From Gemmatimonadota bacterium (GTDB taxonomy: Bacteria > Gemmatimonadota > Gemmatimonadetes > Gemmatimonadales > Gemmatimonadaceae), in assembly GCA_016794735.1 (NCBI GenBank), contig JAEUJK010000462.1, positions 1 to 9,784 on the forward strand: a DNA stretch of 9,784 nucleotides. The letters run 5' to 3'. The notes beneath the pieces were generated by a model, which was not told where the DNA came from, did not search any database, and was given only the letters and a program-made list of their open reading frames with translations. Below are positions 1 through 7,417 of this stretch, one piece after another; the stretch's first letter is position 1, and each line of letters begins with the position of its first letter. Both the position numbers and the translations under genes were made by a program.

Positions 1-331
1 GACCGAGTTCGGGCGCCCGCTGATGAACTCGACCTTCACCCTGGCGCTGGTGGTGGGCCTGTCGGTGAGCGACATCTCGCGGAACGCGATCAACCTGGGG
101 TGGGAGGCGATCACGCTGCCCAACCCGGTCTTCGAGGGCGATACCATCTACGCCCAGTCGGAAGTGCTGGCCAAGCGGGAGTCCAAGTCGCGCCCGACCA
201 TGGGGATCGTGACGGTGAAGTCCACCGGGTACAAGCAGGATGGCACGGTGGTGCTGGAGTTCACGCGCTCCGTGATGGTGTACAAGCGCGGCCATGCGCC
301 GGTGCGCCCCAACCCGGTGATTGCCGGGTGA
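1..331 (+). CDS. MaoC-family (hotdog) enoyl-CoA hydratase, C-terminal part
   Basis: This is the C-terminal 109 residues of a gene that enters from the left; the reading frame is open from base 2 to the TGA at 329-331. The visible part matches the second half of a MaoC-like single hotdog domain: a long hydrophobic helix region (TLALVVGLSVSDIS), then NPVFEGDTIYAQSEVL and a beta-rich end with SRPTMGIVTVKS and VMVYKRG. Proteins of this family hydrate or dehydrate acyl-CoA thioesters in the cytoplasm; mesaconyl-CoA hydratase and its relatives have very similar segments. The catalytic Asp/His part lies in the missing N-terminal half, so activity cannot be judged. An ATG at 23 is internal, because homologous sequence (EFGRPL) continues upstream of it. 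The stop overlaps the GTG start of the CoA-transferase gene by four bases, implying translational coupling and a shared acyl-CoA pathway. The substrate is not determined. Confidence 0.82.
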   Translation, partial: TEFGRPLMNSTFTLALVVGLSVSDISRNAINLGWEAITLPNPVFEGDTIYAQSEVLAKRESKSRPTMGIVTVKSTGYKQDGTVVLEFTRSVMVYKRGHAPVRPNPVIAG

Positions 332-1479
332 CGCTCCCGCTGGAGGGGCTTCGCGTCGTCGCCGTCGAGCAGGCGGTGAGTGCGCCGTTCTGCACGCGGC
401 AGTTGGCCGACATGGGCGCCGATGTCATCAAGGTGGAACGGCCGGACGTCGGCGACTTTGCGCGCGAGTACGACCATGTGCTGCGCGGGGAGTCCGCGTA
501 CTTCGCCTGGCTCAATCGCGGCAAGCGCAGCGTGGAGCTCGACATCCGCTCGGAACCGGGGCGATCGCAACTGGGTGCGCTGGTGCGTGGAGCGGACGTC
601 TTCGTCCACAACCTCGTGCCCGGGGCGGTGGAGCGCCTGGGCCTCGGCTACGACACGTTGCAGGCGGTCGCGCCGCGGTTGGTGTGGGTGGGGATCTCGG
701 GCTTTGGTCCCGATGGGCCGTACCGCGATCGGAAGGCGTACGACATGCTGGTCCAGGCCGAAGCGGGGATTGTCTCCGTCACCGGAACGGCCGACGCGCC
801 AGCGAAGGTGGGGATCAGCATCGCCGACATCGGCAGCGGCATGTATGCGTACTCGAGCATCCTGGCGGCGCTTCTCCGGCGCGCCCAGACCGGGGAAGGG
901 AGTCGCATCGACATCTCGATGTTCGAGTGCATGACGGAGTGGATGGTACCGCCGCTGTACACGTGGCTCGGGGCCGGACGGGTGCCCGCGCGCGCCGGCG
1001 TGCGCCACAACATGATCGTGCCGTATGGGGCGTATGCCTGCGCGGACGGCGATGTGTTGTTCGCGATCCAGAGCGATGGCGAGTTCCGTCGGTTGGCCAC
1101 GGCGGTGTTGTTGCAGGCGGAGTTGGCGGATGACCCGCGCTTTGCCACGAACGCCGAGCGGCTCGAACATCGGGCGCTGCTCGAGGCGTTGATCGAGGGG
1201 GTGTTCTCTGCGTTGACGGCGGCGGAGGTGGTGGCCCGCCTCGACGCAGCCGGGCTCGCGAGTGCGCGGGTGAATGACGTGCCCGCCGTGGCCGGACACC
1301 CGCAGCTGGCGGCGCGCGGCCGCTGGGTGGAGGTCGGAAGTCCCTCGGGCGTCATCCCTGCGTTGCGACCGCCGCACAACATCGCCGGGGTCGAGTCAGC
1401 CATGGGGCGCGTGCCGGCGTTGGGCGAGCACACCGCGGACGTGCTCGCGACGCTCGACTCGCTCCGCGACGGCACATGA
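328..1479 (+). CDS. CaiB/BaiF (class III) CoA-transferase
   Basis: A complete 383-residue protein. It moves coenzyme A between carboxylic acids through an aspartyl-CoA thioester and should act in the cytoplasm. The start was placed at GTG 328, because conserved family sequence begins there (PLEGLRVVAVEQAVSAPFCT) and the GTGA overlap with the upstream stop is typical of coupled genes. Upstream extension of the frame would run through the MaoC gene in another frame. Family landmarks are the N-terminal ADMGADVIKVERP at about residues 27-39, FAWLNRGKRSVELD at about 59-72, VHNLVPGAVERLGLGY at about 93-109, and YDMLVQAEAG, whose Asp139 aligns with the catalytic Asp of formyl-CoA transferase. TGEGSRIDISMFE follows at about 188-200. 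The length is close to the usual 380-410 residues. Pairing with a MaoC hydratase recalls mesaconyl-, itaconate- or methylmalate-type CoA pathways, in which hydratases and class III transferases co-occur; the actual substrate is unknown. Confidence 0.9.
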   Translation: MTLPLEGLRVVAVEQAVSAPFCTRQLADMGADVIKVERPDVGDFAREYDHVLRGESAYFAWLNRGKRSVELDIRSEPGRSQLGALVRGADVFVHNLVPGAVERLGLGYDTLQAVAPRLVWVGISGFGPDGPYRDRKAYDMLVQAEAGIVSVTGTADAPAKVGISIADIGSGMYAYSSILAALLRRAQTGEGSRIDISMFECMTEWMVPPLYTWLGAGRVPARAGVRHNMIVPYGAYACADGDVLFAIQSDGEFRRLATAVLLQAELADDPRFATNAERLEHRALLEALIEGVFSALTAAEVVARLDAAGLASARVNDVPAVAGHPQLAARGRWVEVGSPSGVIPALRPPHNIAGVESAMGRVPALGEHTADVLATLDSLRDGT

Positions 1480-1480
1480 C

Positions 1481-1497
1481 GCGCGCCTTCGGCGCGC
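1481..1497 (+). terminator. GC-rich hairpin after the CoA-transferase gene, possible terminator
   Basis: GCGCGCC (1481-1487) and GGCGCGC (1491-1497) are perfect reverse complements around a TTC loop, starting two bases past the TGA at 1477-1479. There is no T run after it, so it is not a canonical rho-independent terminator. It could still terminate, stabilise the 3' end of the mRNA, or be a chance product of GC-rich sequence. The adjacent esterase gene starts 91 bases after the CoA-transferase stop and has its own ribosome-binding site, consistent with a transcript boundary here. Confidence 0.35.
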
Positions 1498-1570
1498 AAG
1501 CGCGATCGGTATGGCAGGACCTCAGCACATGATCCCCGTGTTTCAACAGCACCCTTCGAGGAACTCGAAC

Positions 1571-2485
1571 ATGAAGACCCGTTTCGTCGTCGCGATGTTC
1601 TTGCTCGGCGCTGCGGCGACTGCGTCCGGCGCGCAATTGCAGAGTCGCCCGGTGCCCAACCGCGGCGTGGAGTCGTTCACCTTCCAGTCGCCCTCGATGG
1701 GCGTGCGCTTCTCCCTCAACGTCGGGATGCCCTCGGACTACAAGCCGGGAGATGGGAAGAAGTACCCGGCGTTGTTCGTGACCGACGGCGACTTTGCCTT
1801 TGGCAGTGTGTACGAGGCGGCGGGCACCCTCGCCGGCGCGATCACCCCGGTCTTCGTAATCAGCGTGGGCACTGCACTGGCCGAGGGAGAGGAAGAGCAC
1901 ACCAGGCGACGGATCTACGAGTTCTCGCCCCCCGGCTGGGACCGCAAGGATACATTCGGCGAACTGGTCTCCCAGTTCTGCCAACGGTTCAAGTCGCCTG
2001 AGGGGAGATGCACCGGCGGGGCCGGCAAGTTCCTGCATGCGATCGCCACGGAGATGATCCCGCTGCTCGCGGCGCGTTTCCCGATCGACACGGCGCAGCT
2101 TGGCCTCTTTGGACTTTCCGCCGGCGGCTTCTTCACCTCCTGGGTGATGTTCCAGCAGGAGTCACCGTTCAGGAAGTACATCATCTCGAGCCCGGCCATG
2201 GCGTACGGGCGCGGCGAGATCTATCGCCAGGAGGCGGCGTGGGCCAAGGCGCACAAGGACCTCCCGATTGGGGTGTATCTCGCGTCCGGTGTGCTCGAGG
2301 CCGCGGACGCGCAGCTGGAAGGTGTAGGGGAGATCGTCAGCGGGATGTCGCGTCTGGCCGGCCTGCTTGCCGGCCGCAACTACCCCGGGCTCAAGATGAC
2401 GGTGGAGTACCACCCGGGCATGGGGCACACGGACGTCGTGGGAACGACGGTGGTGCGCGGCCTGCGAACCCTCTACGCCAGGTAG
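1571..2485 (+). CDS. Secreted alpha/beta-hydrolase, putative esterase (esterase-D/Fes-like)
   Basis: A 304-residue exported protein. ATG 1571 is preceded by GAGGA at 1558-1562 (8-base spacer) and begins a clear Sec signal peptide with cleavage likely near residue 21 (TASGA|Q). The body resembles the putative-esterase family (PF00756): a strand-rich N-terminus with FTFQSPSMGVRFSLNVGMPSDY, then KKYPALFVTDGDFAF at about 63-77, GGAGKFLHAIATEMIPLLAARFP at about 149-171 (a variant of the family's pre-nucleophile helix), and the nucleophile elbow GLSAGG with Ser183. His286 in HPGMGHTD is the expected catalytic His, and Glu243 in ASGVLEAAD sits where the acid residue is expected. GLSAGG replaces the more common GHSxGG. 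Cys137 and Cys147 are close enough to form a disulfide outside the cytoplasm. The likely role is hydrolysis of an ester substrate in the periplasm; the substrate is unknown. The gene is convergent with the next operon. Confidence 0.85.
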   Translation: MKTRFVVAMFLLGAAATASGAQLQSRPVPNRGVESFTFQSPSMGVRFSLNVGMPSDYKPGDGKKYPALFVTDGDFAFGSVYEAAGTLAGAITPVFVISVGTALAEGEEEHTRRRIYEFSPPGWDRKDTFGELVSQFCQRFKSPEGRCTGGAGKFLHAIATEMIPLLAARFPIDTAQLGLFGLSAGGFFTSWVMFQQESPFRKYIISSPAMAYGRGEIYRQEAAWAKAHKDLPIGVYLASGVLEAADAQLEGVGEIVSGMSRLAGLLAGRNYPGLKMTVEYHPGMGHTDVVGTTVVRGLRTLYAR

Positions 2486-2549
2486 GCGCACTCGAGGTTC
2501 AACCGCCGGCTGTGTCGAGTTGGGGTGACGGGCGCGTCCCGGCGCAGCG

Positions 2550-3017
2550 TCAGGGGATGCGCTCGTAGGTAGCGAAGGTCACGCCGGTCGTCTTGCCGGC
2601 GCCGTCGTCCCGCATGTACATCACCGCGATCGTGTTGCCATCGGGCGAGAGCACGTTGGTGAGCAGCTGCGTGACCTTGCCGTTGTTCTTGTTGACGATC
2701 TCGTTGATTCGGTCGGTAATGCGCGTGACGGCGGCGTGGGTCTGCCCGCGGTTCCCCGTCACCGGCATGTCCTTGCCGTCGAAGTCGGTCGTGTACCACC
2801 AGGTGGTGGTGTCGCCGCGCGCACTCACGGACTGGATGGTCACCTTCATCCCCGCGGCACCGTGCGGCTCGTAGGTCATGATGTTCGAGCTGGGGGCCGG
2901 CGCGTCGGACTTGAGCTTCCACCGACCGAACCGCGGATTGGCTTGGGCGCCGACCGGAGCAGAGAGAACCGCCAGGGTCGCAACGGCAAGGAGGGTGGTG
3001 CGCATCGGGAAGGTCAC
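2550..3017 (-). CDS. Small secreted beta-rich protein, uncharacterised
   Basis: Up to 155 residues, with a Sec signal peptide (hydrophobic TLLAVATLAVLSAP, cleavage near VGA|Q at about residue 24) and a mature part of about 130 residues. FGRWKL at about 30-35, the paired Trp in TTTWWYTTDFDGKDMPVTGN at about 70-89, the central RITDRINEIVNKNNGKV and the end SPDGNTIAVMYM match the pattern of a small lipocalin-like exported family often seen in Acidobacteria and relatives. I recognise the pattern but know of no established function. Two starts are possible: GTG at 3017, which overlaps the upstream stop by GTGA, or ATG at 3005, which gives a more standard signal peptide. Neither has a good Shine-Dalgarno sequence. 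The overlap favours translational coupling, so the longer form is given. It is the second gene of a two-gene operon and converges on the esterase gene with only 64 bases between the stops. Confidence 0.75.
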   Translation of the reverse strand: MTFPMRTTLLAVATLAVLSAPVGAQANPRFGRWKLKSDAPAPSSNIMTYEPHGAAGMKVTIQSVSARGDTTTWWYTTDFDGKDMPVTGNRGQTHAAVTRITDRINEIVNKNNGKVTQLLTNVLSPDGNTIAVMYMRDDGAGKTTGVTFATYERIP

Positions 3018-3397
3018 GGGACCGTTGGGGTGGGCTTCTTGCTCGACAGGTCGGCGACCATCGCCTCGAATGTCTTGCGCTGCGCGTCGTCCGAGCTCAC
3101 GAGGGTGGTCATGCGGTCGAAGGCCTGCTGTGTGAGCCCGTGCGCCCGAAGCGCGGCTGCGATGTCCTTGCGGAGCTGGTCACGCAGCCGAGCCTGGTCT
3201 TCGATCTTCTTGTTCCGCGGGTTCGCCATTTCCGCGTGCGCCTTGTCGCGAATCTCCGAGACGGCGACCCACGCCTTGACGTAGGCGGTCATTGAGTCCG
3301 GCTGGGGGGTGACAACGGGGCTTGCCTGGGCGTCGGCAGGAGAGCCGGAGAGGGCCAGGGAACTAAGGCTCAGGCAGAGCAGGAGGAGGCCGCGCAT
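3014..3397 (-). CDS. Small secreted helical protein, DUF4168-like
   Basis: A 127-residue protein when started at ATG 3397, chosen because it opens directly with a signal peptide (RGLLLLCLSLSSLALSG, cleavage near PADA|Q at about residue 23). An in-frame GTG at 3454 would put 19 unlikely residues before that signal. The mature protein is predicted helical: AYVKAWVAVSEIRDKAHAEM at about 36-55, a charged stretch (RNKKIEDQARLRDQLRKD), then AALRAHGLTQQAFDRMTTLV and DDAQRKTFEAMVADL, and a Thr/Pro tail. The layout of a helix, a 'GLT..F..M' turn and a final D..R helix is that of DUF4168 proteins, which are exported and of unknown function. The assignment is by pattern only. The stop overlaps the GTG of the following small secreted protein by four bases, so the two are probably translated together. 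No clear ribosome-binding site is visible. Confidence 0.7.
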   Translation of the reverse strand: MRGLLLLCLSLSSLALSGSPADAQASPVVTPQPDSMTAYVKAWVAVSEIRDKAHAEMANPRNKKIEDQARLRDQLRKDIAAALRAHGLTQQAFDRMTTLVSSDDAQRKTFEAMVADLSSKKPTPTVP

Positions 3398-3592
3398 GGC
3401 TTCGGTGAGGTGTCCTTCGACGCCCGTCCAGACAGCATGGTCCGACGTGGTCACAGGAGTCGCGTCGGAATGTGAGGGGCGGGTACAGGGGCGTCAACTT
3501 ATCTGCATGTGTGGCTTGCGGATACGTGGTGCAGGACCGAAGTTTTTCGATTGGCTGGACCGGTACGTCGAACACCCCTTCCGAGGCGTGGC
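3398..3592. other. Divergent intergenic region between the two operons
   Basis: This 195-base stretch separates the start of the leftward small-protein operon from the start of the rightward DUF1592 operon, so it should hold promoters for both. It contains an inverted repeat (3441-3469) and a GATACGTGG stretch (3521-3529) that resembles GATACTGTGG upstream of the cytochrome gene (9390-9399). No consensus -35/-10 pair stands out on either strand. A GAGG at 3583-3586, six bases before ATG 3593, is the ribosome-binding site of the DUF1592 gene. No credible small gene was found in it. Confidence 0.5.
3441..3469. repeat. Inverted repeat, possible operator
   Basis: TCCGACG (3441-3447) and CGTCGGA (3463-3469) are exact reverse complements separated by 15 bases. 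The repeat lies in the divergent region, where a regulator could affect both operons. The arm spacing of 22 bases centre to centre is about two helical turns, which suits a dimeric regulator. CG-rich 7-base arms can occur by chance in this genome. Confidence 0.35.
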
Positions 3593-6001
3593 ATGAAGAC
3601 TTTCGTGACGACCGCGGCGGCACTTGGTGCGCTGCTGTTCCTCCCGGACCCTGGCGTAGCCCGTCCTGTGCCGCCGAAGAGTGCGAAGATCAACGCCGGG
3701 GAGCTCAACGCGGTCGTCAAGCAGTACTGCCAGGGGTGTCACTCGGATCGCCTCAAGCGCGGCAACCTCACCCTCGCATCGTTCGACGTCGCGCGCCCGC
3801 ACGAAAGCGCGGAAGTTGCCGAGAAGGTGATCGGCAAGCTCCGCACGGGGATGATGCCACCGCCGGGTTCCAAACGACCGAGTGCCGATACAGTCGCCGC
3901 CCTCATCGATGCGCTCGAGAGCCAGCTCGATTCCGTGGCCGCGGCGCATCCCGATCCGGGGTATCGCACCTTCCAGCGGCTCAACCGCCCCGAATACGAA
4001 GCCGCGGTCCGCGACCTCCTGACCCTCAAGGTCGACGCGTCGGCCTACCTGCCGCCGGACACCAAGAGCGAGAATTTCGACAACATCGCCGACGTCCAGA
4101 CGTTGTCCCCCATGTTGCTCGAGGGATACCTGCGTGCCGCGTCGGACATCAGCTGGCTTGCGGTTGGCAATCCCCGCGCGACCGCTGCCGCCGCGACGCT
4201 GACGGTACCGCGCACCGCGTCGCAGGTCGATCACGTCGAGGGCACGCCGTACGGAACGCGTGGTGGCGTGTCTGACGTCCACGTCTTCCCCGCGGACGGG
4301 ATGTACGCCTTCACGCTGAACTTCTTCCACGAGACCACGGGGGCGTATGCCGGTGGCCTGGTGCGTGGCGAGGCCGTGGAAGTGTCGATCGATGGTGAGC
4401 GCGTGGCACTGGTCTACCTCGATCGCCACATGCACGCGTCGGATCCCAATGGCGTCTCCATGGCGACGGAGCCCGTGAAGGTGACGGCCGGACCGCATCG
4501 TGTGTCGGCGGCGTTCGTCCCGCCGGCGTTCCAGGGCGTCGTGCAGGACCTCATCTCGCCCCTCAAGTGGTCGCTCAACAGCACTTCGAACGCGACCGCG
4601 TATGGCTTCACGCTCCTGCCGCACCTGCGTGACCTCGTCATCAACGGGCCGCTGCAAACGTCCGGGGTGTCCGAGACGCCGGTCCGCAAGCACATCTTCA
4701 CCTGCAAGCCGTCGAGCGAGACGGCCACGCGGCCGTGCGCGCGCACGATCCTCACGCGCCTTGCGACTCTGGCCTATCGGCGGCCGCTGAGCGAGAAGGA
4801 CATCGCCGGGTTGCTGACACTGTACGACGACGGCGCGCGCAACGGTGGGTTCGAGAACGGCGTGCGCAATGCACTCGAAGGGATCCTCGCCTCGCCGGAT
4901 TTCTACTTCCGCTTCGAGCGTGCGCCGGCCAACGCCAAGCCCGGCGCGGCGTGGAAACTCCGCGACGTGGACCTCGCCTCGCGCCTCGCGTTCTTCCTGT
5001 GGGCCTCGCCCCCCGATCGCGAACTGGTGAACGTCGCCGCGACGGGGCGCCTCTCCAACCCGGTGGTGCTGGAGCGGCAGGTGAAGCGCATGCTCGCCGA
5101 TCCGCGCGCCGAGGCACTCGCCAGCCGGTTTGCGGCGCAGTGGCTGCGCCTTCCGGACCTCGCGGTGGTGCAGCCCGACGTGCGGCAGTATCCGGACTTC
5201 GATGAACAGCTCCGCGGCGCAATGCGTCGCGAGACCGAGCTGTTCTTCAAGAGCCTGGTGGACGAGGACAAGAGCGTGATGGACCTCTACACCGCGGACT
5301 ACACCTACATGAACGGCCGCCTGGCGGAGCACTACGGCGTGCCGGGGGTCGCGGGTGATGAGTGGCGCAAGGTCACCTACTCCGATGGACGTCGCGGTGT
5401 ACTCGGCCACTCCTCCGTCCTGACCCTCACGTCCCACGCTACACGCACCTCGGCAGTCGAGCGCGGCAAATGGGTGATGGAGGTGTTGCTCAACTCGCCA
5501 CCCCCGCCGCCGCCGCCGGGTGTGCCCGATCTCGAGGCGACGCCGGGGAACGAAGGGGCGCGGGTGCTCACGGTGCGCGAGCGCATGGAGCAGCATCGCA
5601 AGAACCCCGCGTGTACGTCGTGTCACAAGATGATGGACCCCATCGGCGTGGCCCTCGAGAACTTCGACGCCACCGGCCGCTGGCGCGTGCGCGACAACGG
5701 GACACCGATCGACGCCCGCGGTGAGTTGTGGGATGGCAGTCACGCACAAAACGTCGGCGACCTGTCCACAGCGCTCGCGAAGCGCAAGGAAGTCCTGCTG
5801 CGGACCTTCACGCGCAACCTGATGGCGTATGCCGTGGGGCGGCGGGTCGAGGCGCAGGACATGCCCACGATCCGCGGGATCGTGCGGGCGGCCGAGAAGA
5901 AGGACCACAAGATGTCCGCCTACATCATGGGGATCATCAACAGCCCCGCATTCCGCATGCAGCGCTCGGAGCCGGCGGCCGAGACGAAGGTCACGAGTTG
6001 A
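3593..6001 (+). CDS. DUF1592-family multidomain protein with two c-type haem motifs
   Basis: An 802-residue exported protein. ATG 3593 follows GAGG (3583-3586) and opens a short signal peptide (MKTFVTTAAALGALLFL). Domains in order: planctomycete-type cytochrome c segment with CQGCH at 46-50; DUF1587 at about 120-185 (FQRLNRPEYEAAVRDLL); a beta-rich region at about 225-365 (MYAFTLNFFHETTG, VEVSIDGERVALVYLD); DUF1595 at about 382-450 (CARTILTRLATLAYRRPLS); DUF1592 at about 457-595 (RDVDLASRLAFFLWASPPD to AEHYGVPG); DUF1588 at about 600-700, with a run of seven prolines at 636-642, CTSCH at 674-678 and DPIGVALENFD; and DUF1585 at about 723-790 (RTFTRNLMAYAVGRR). This is the full family architecture at typical length. 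The CxxCH motifs suggest covalent haem and periplasmic location; a redox role is inferred and the reaction is not known. The DUF1552 gene follows after 19 bases. Confidence 0.93.
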   Translation: MKTFVTTAAALGALLFLPDPGVARPVPPKSAKINAGELNAVVKQYCQGCHSDRLKRGNLTLASFDVARPHESAEVAEKVIGKLRTGMMPPPGSKRPSADTVAALIDALESQLDSVAAAHPDPGYRTFQRLNRPEYEAAVRDLLTLKVDASAYLPPDTKSENFDNIADVQTLSPMLLEGYLRAASDISWLAVGNPRATAAAATLTVPRTASQVDHVEGTPYGTRGGVSDVHVFPADGMYAFTLNFFHETTGAYAGGLVRGEAVEVSIDGERVALVYLDRHMHASDPNGVSMATEPVKVTAGPHRVSAAFVPPAFQGVVQDLISPLKWSLNSTSNATAYGFTLLPHLRDLVINGPLQTSGVSETPVRKHIFTCKPSSETATRPCARTILTRLATLAYRRPLSEKDIAGLLTLYDDGARNGGFENGVRNALEGILASPDFYFRFERAPANAKPGAAWKLRDVDLASRLAFFLWASPPDRELVNVAATGRLSNPVVLERQVKRMLADPRAEALASRFAAQWLRLPDLAVVQPDVRQYPDFDEQLRGAMRRETELFFKSLVDEDKSVMDLYTADYTYMNGRLAEHYGVPGVAGDEWRKVTYSDGRRGVLGHSSVLTLTSHATRTSAVERGKWVMEVLLNSPPPPPPPGVPDLEATPGNEGARVLTVRERMEQHRKNPACTSCHKMMDPIGVALENFDATGRWRVRDNGTPIDARGELWDGSHAQNVGDLSTALAKRKEVLLRTFTRNLMAYAVGRRVEAQDMPTIRGIVRAAEKKDHKMSAYIMGIINSPAFRMQRSEPAAETKVTS

Positions 6002-6020
6002 ACCACCTACCCGTAACCCG

Positions 6021-7394
6021 ATGACGCATTTCCTCAAGCAGCCGCTCCCTCGCCGCACCTTCCTCAAGGGCATGGGCGCGACGATCGCGTTGCCGTACCT
6101 GGACGCGATGACGCCGTTCCGCTCGAGTGCGGCGGCCAGGACCGGGGCCACGCGACTCATCGCGATGGAGATGGTGCACGGCGCCGGCGGTTGTTCGCCC
6201 TTCGGCCTTGCCAACAACCTGTGGGTGCCCGTCGGGACCGGCGCCACCTTCGACCTCAAGGGCACGTCGCTCGTGCCGCTCGAGAGGTGGCGCAAGTACG
6301 TGACCATCGTGTCGAACACCGACGTGCGGATGGCGGAAGCCTACAAGTCGGAAGAGATCGGCGGCGATCACTTCCGGTCCAGCGCGGTCTTCCTCACGCA
6401 GTCGCACCCCACACAGACGGAAAGCTCCGACATCTTCGTCGGCACGTCGCTCGACCAGATGTACGCCCGCCGCTTCGGGCAGGACACGCCGATCCCCTCG
6501 ATGCAGCTGTGCATCGAGCCGCAGGATCGCGCGGGCGGGTGTGCCTACGGATATTCCTGCGCCTACACGGACACGATCAGCTGGGCGTCGCCCACCGATC
6601 CGCTGCCGATGATCCGCGACCCGCGCGTGGCGTTCGAGCGGTTGTTCGGGACCGGTGGCACCGCCGCCGAGCGCGCGGCGCGACTCAACTCCACCAAGTC
6701 GATCCTCGACTGGGTGACGGGACGCGTCGCCGAACTCAAGCGCGAACTGGGTGCGAGCGATCGGCTGCGCATGGACCAGTACCTCGAGACCGTGCGCGAG
6801 ATCGAGCGCCGCATCGAGAAGGTCGAAGCCCGCAACTCGTCAGGCGAGGAGCGCCAGCTGGCGGGGGCGCCCACGGGGGTGCCGGATTCGTTCGATGAAC
6901 ACGTCAAGCTGTTCATGGACCTGCAGGTGCTCGCGTTCCAGTCCGACATGACGCGCGTCTTCTCGTTCAAGCTGGGGCGCGATGCCTCGGCGCGTGTGTA
7001 TCCGGAGAGCGGGATTGCCGCCGGGTTCCACCCGGCTTCCCACCACGGCAACAACCCGCAGCGGGTGAAGGAGTTCGCCGAGATCAACAAGTACCACGTG
7101 AGCATGTTGCCATACCTGATGGACAAGCTCCATGCGGTGAAGGAGGGCGACGGCACGCTGCTCGACAACACGGCGATCATCTATGGCTCGCCGATGGCCG
7201 ACGGCAACACGCACAACCACCGGCGTTGCCCGCTGCTCTTCCTCGGTGGGGCAGGTGGTGCGCTCAAGGGCAACCTGCACCTCAAGGCGCCCGACGGCAC
7301 GCCGATGGCCAATGCGATGCTGGGGCTCCTGCAGGGCATCGGGATGAACGACCTCGAGTCGTTCGGCGATTCCACCGGCTGTTTCTCGTTCTGA
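6021..7394 (+). CDS. DUF1552 (HXXSHH) protein with twin-arginine signal
   Basis: A 457-residue protein. ATG 6021 puts the twin-arginine motif RRTFLKGMGATIALP at residues 11-25, so folded export by the Tat system is expected, as is common when a cofactor is loaded in the cytoplasm. The family signature HPASHH lies at 337-342 (His337, Ser340, His341, His342). Other His/Asp-rich segments that could join a metal site are GGDHF at about 114-118 and DGNTHNH at 394-400. The central part is helical and charged (LRMDQYLETVREIERRIEKV, about 250-269). The related DUF1501 family is grouped with the alkaline-phosphatase/sulfatase fold, so a metallo-hydrolase role is a reasonable but unproven guess. No Shine-Dalgarno sequence precedes it; it lies 19 bases after the DUF1592 stop and 23 bases before the ankyrin gene, in the pairing commonly seen for DUF1592 and DUF1552 genes. 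Confidence 0.93.
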   Translation: MTHFLKQPLPRRTFLKGMGATIALPYLDAMTPFRSSAAARTGATRLIAMEMVHGAGGCSPFGLANNLWVPVGTGATFDLKGTSLVPLERWRKYVTIVSNTDVRMAEAYKSEEIGGDHFRSSAVFLTQSHPTQTESSDIFVGTSLDQMYARRFGQDTPIPSMQLCIEPQDRAGGCAYGYSCAYTDTISWASPTDPLPMIRDPRVAFERLFGTGGTAAERAARLNSTKSILDWVTGRVAELKRELGASDRLRMDQYLETVREIERRIEKVEARNSSGEERQLAGAPTGVPDSFDEHVKLFMDLQVLAFQSDMTRVFSFKLGRDASARVYPESGIAAGFHPASHHGNNPQRVKEFAEINKYHVSMLPYLMDKLHAVKEGDGTLLDNTAIIYGSPMADGNTHNHRRCPLLFLGGAGGALKGNLHLKAPDGTPMANAMLGLLQGIGMNDLESFGDSTGCFSF

Positions 7395-7417
7395 CCCTCG
7401 CGATCGGATCAACGACC

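Noticed and set aside
100..327. Upstream extension of the CoA-transferase reading frame
   Set aside because: The extension overlaps the MaoC coding sequence in another frame and has no family similarity; homology starts just after GTG 328.
148..1377. Antisense open frame of 409 codons over the CoA-transferase gene
   Set aside because: Low-complexity Arg/His-rich translation, no domain, no ribosome-binding site; a shadow of the + strand gene.
2490..2520. ACTCGA/TCGAGT inverted repeat between the convergent genes as a bidirectional terminator
   Set aside because: Only six base pairs around a 19-base loop and no T run; too weak to call.
5498..5518. Run of CCG-type codons as a simple-sequence repeat
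   Set aside because: It encodes seven prolines at a position where the DUF1588 region normally has a proline-rich stretch, so it is ordinary protein sequence rather than a repeat array.
3494..6319. Antisense open frame of 941 codons over the DUF1592 gene
   Set aside because: Its product is Arg/His/Gly-rich with no recognisable domain, and it lies opposite a full-length gene with conserved domains throughout. Stop-poor antisense frames are expected in high-GC coding sequence.
7226..7417. Upstream extension of the ankyrin reading frame
   Set aside because: It lies over the C-terminal end of the DUF1552 gene in another frame, and a signal peptide starts at ATG 7418.
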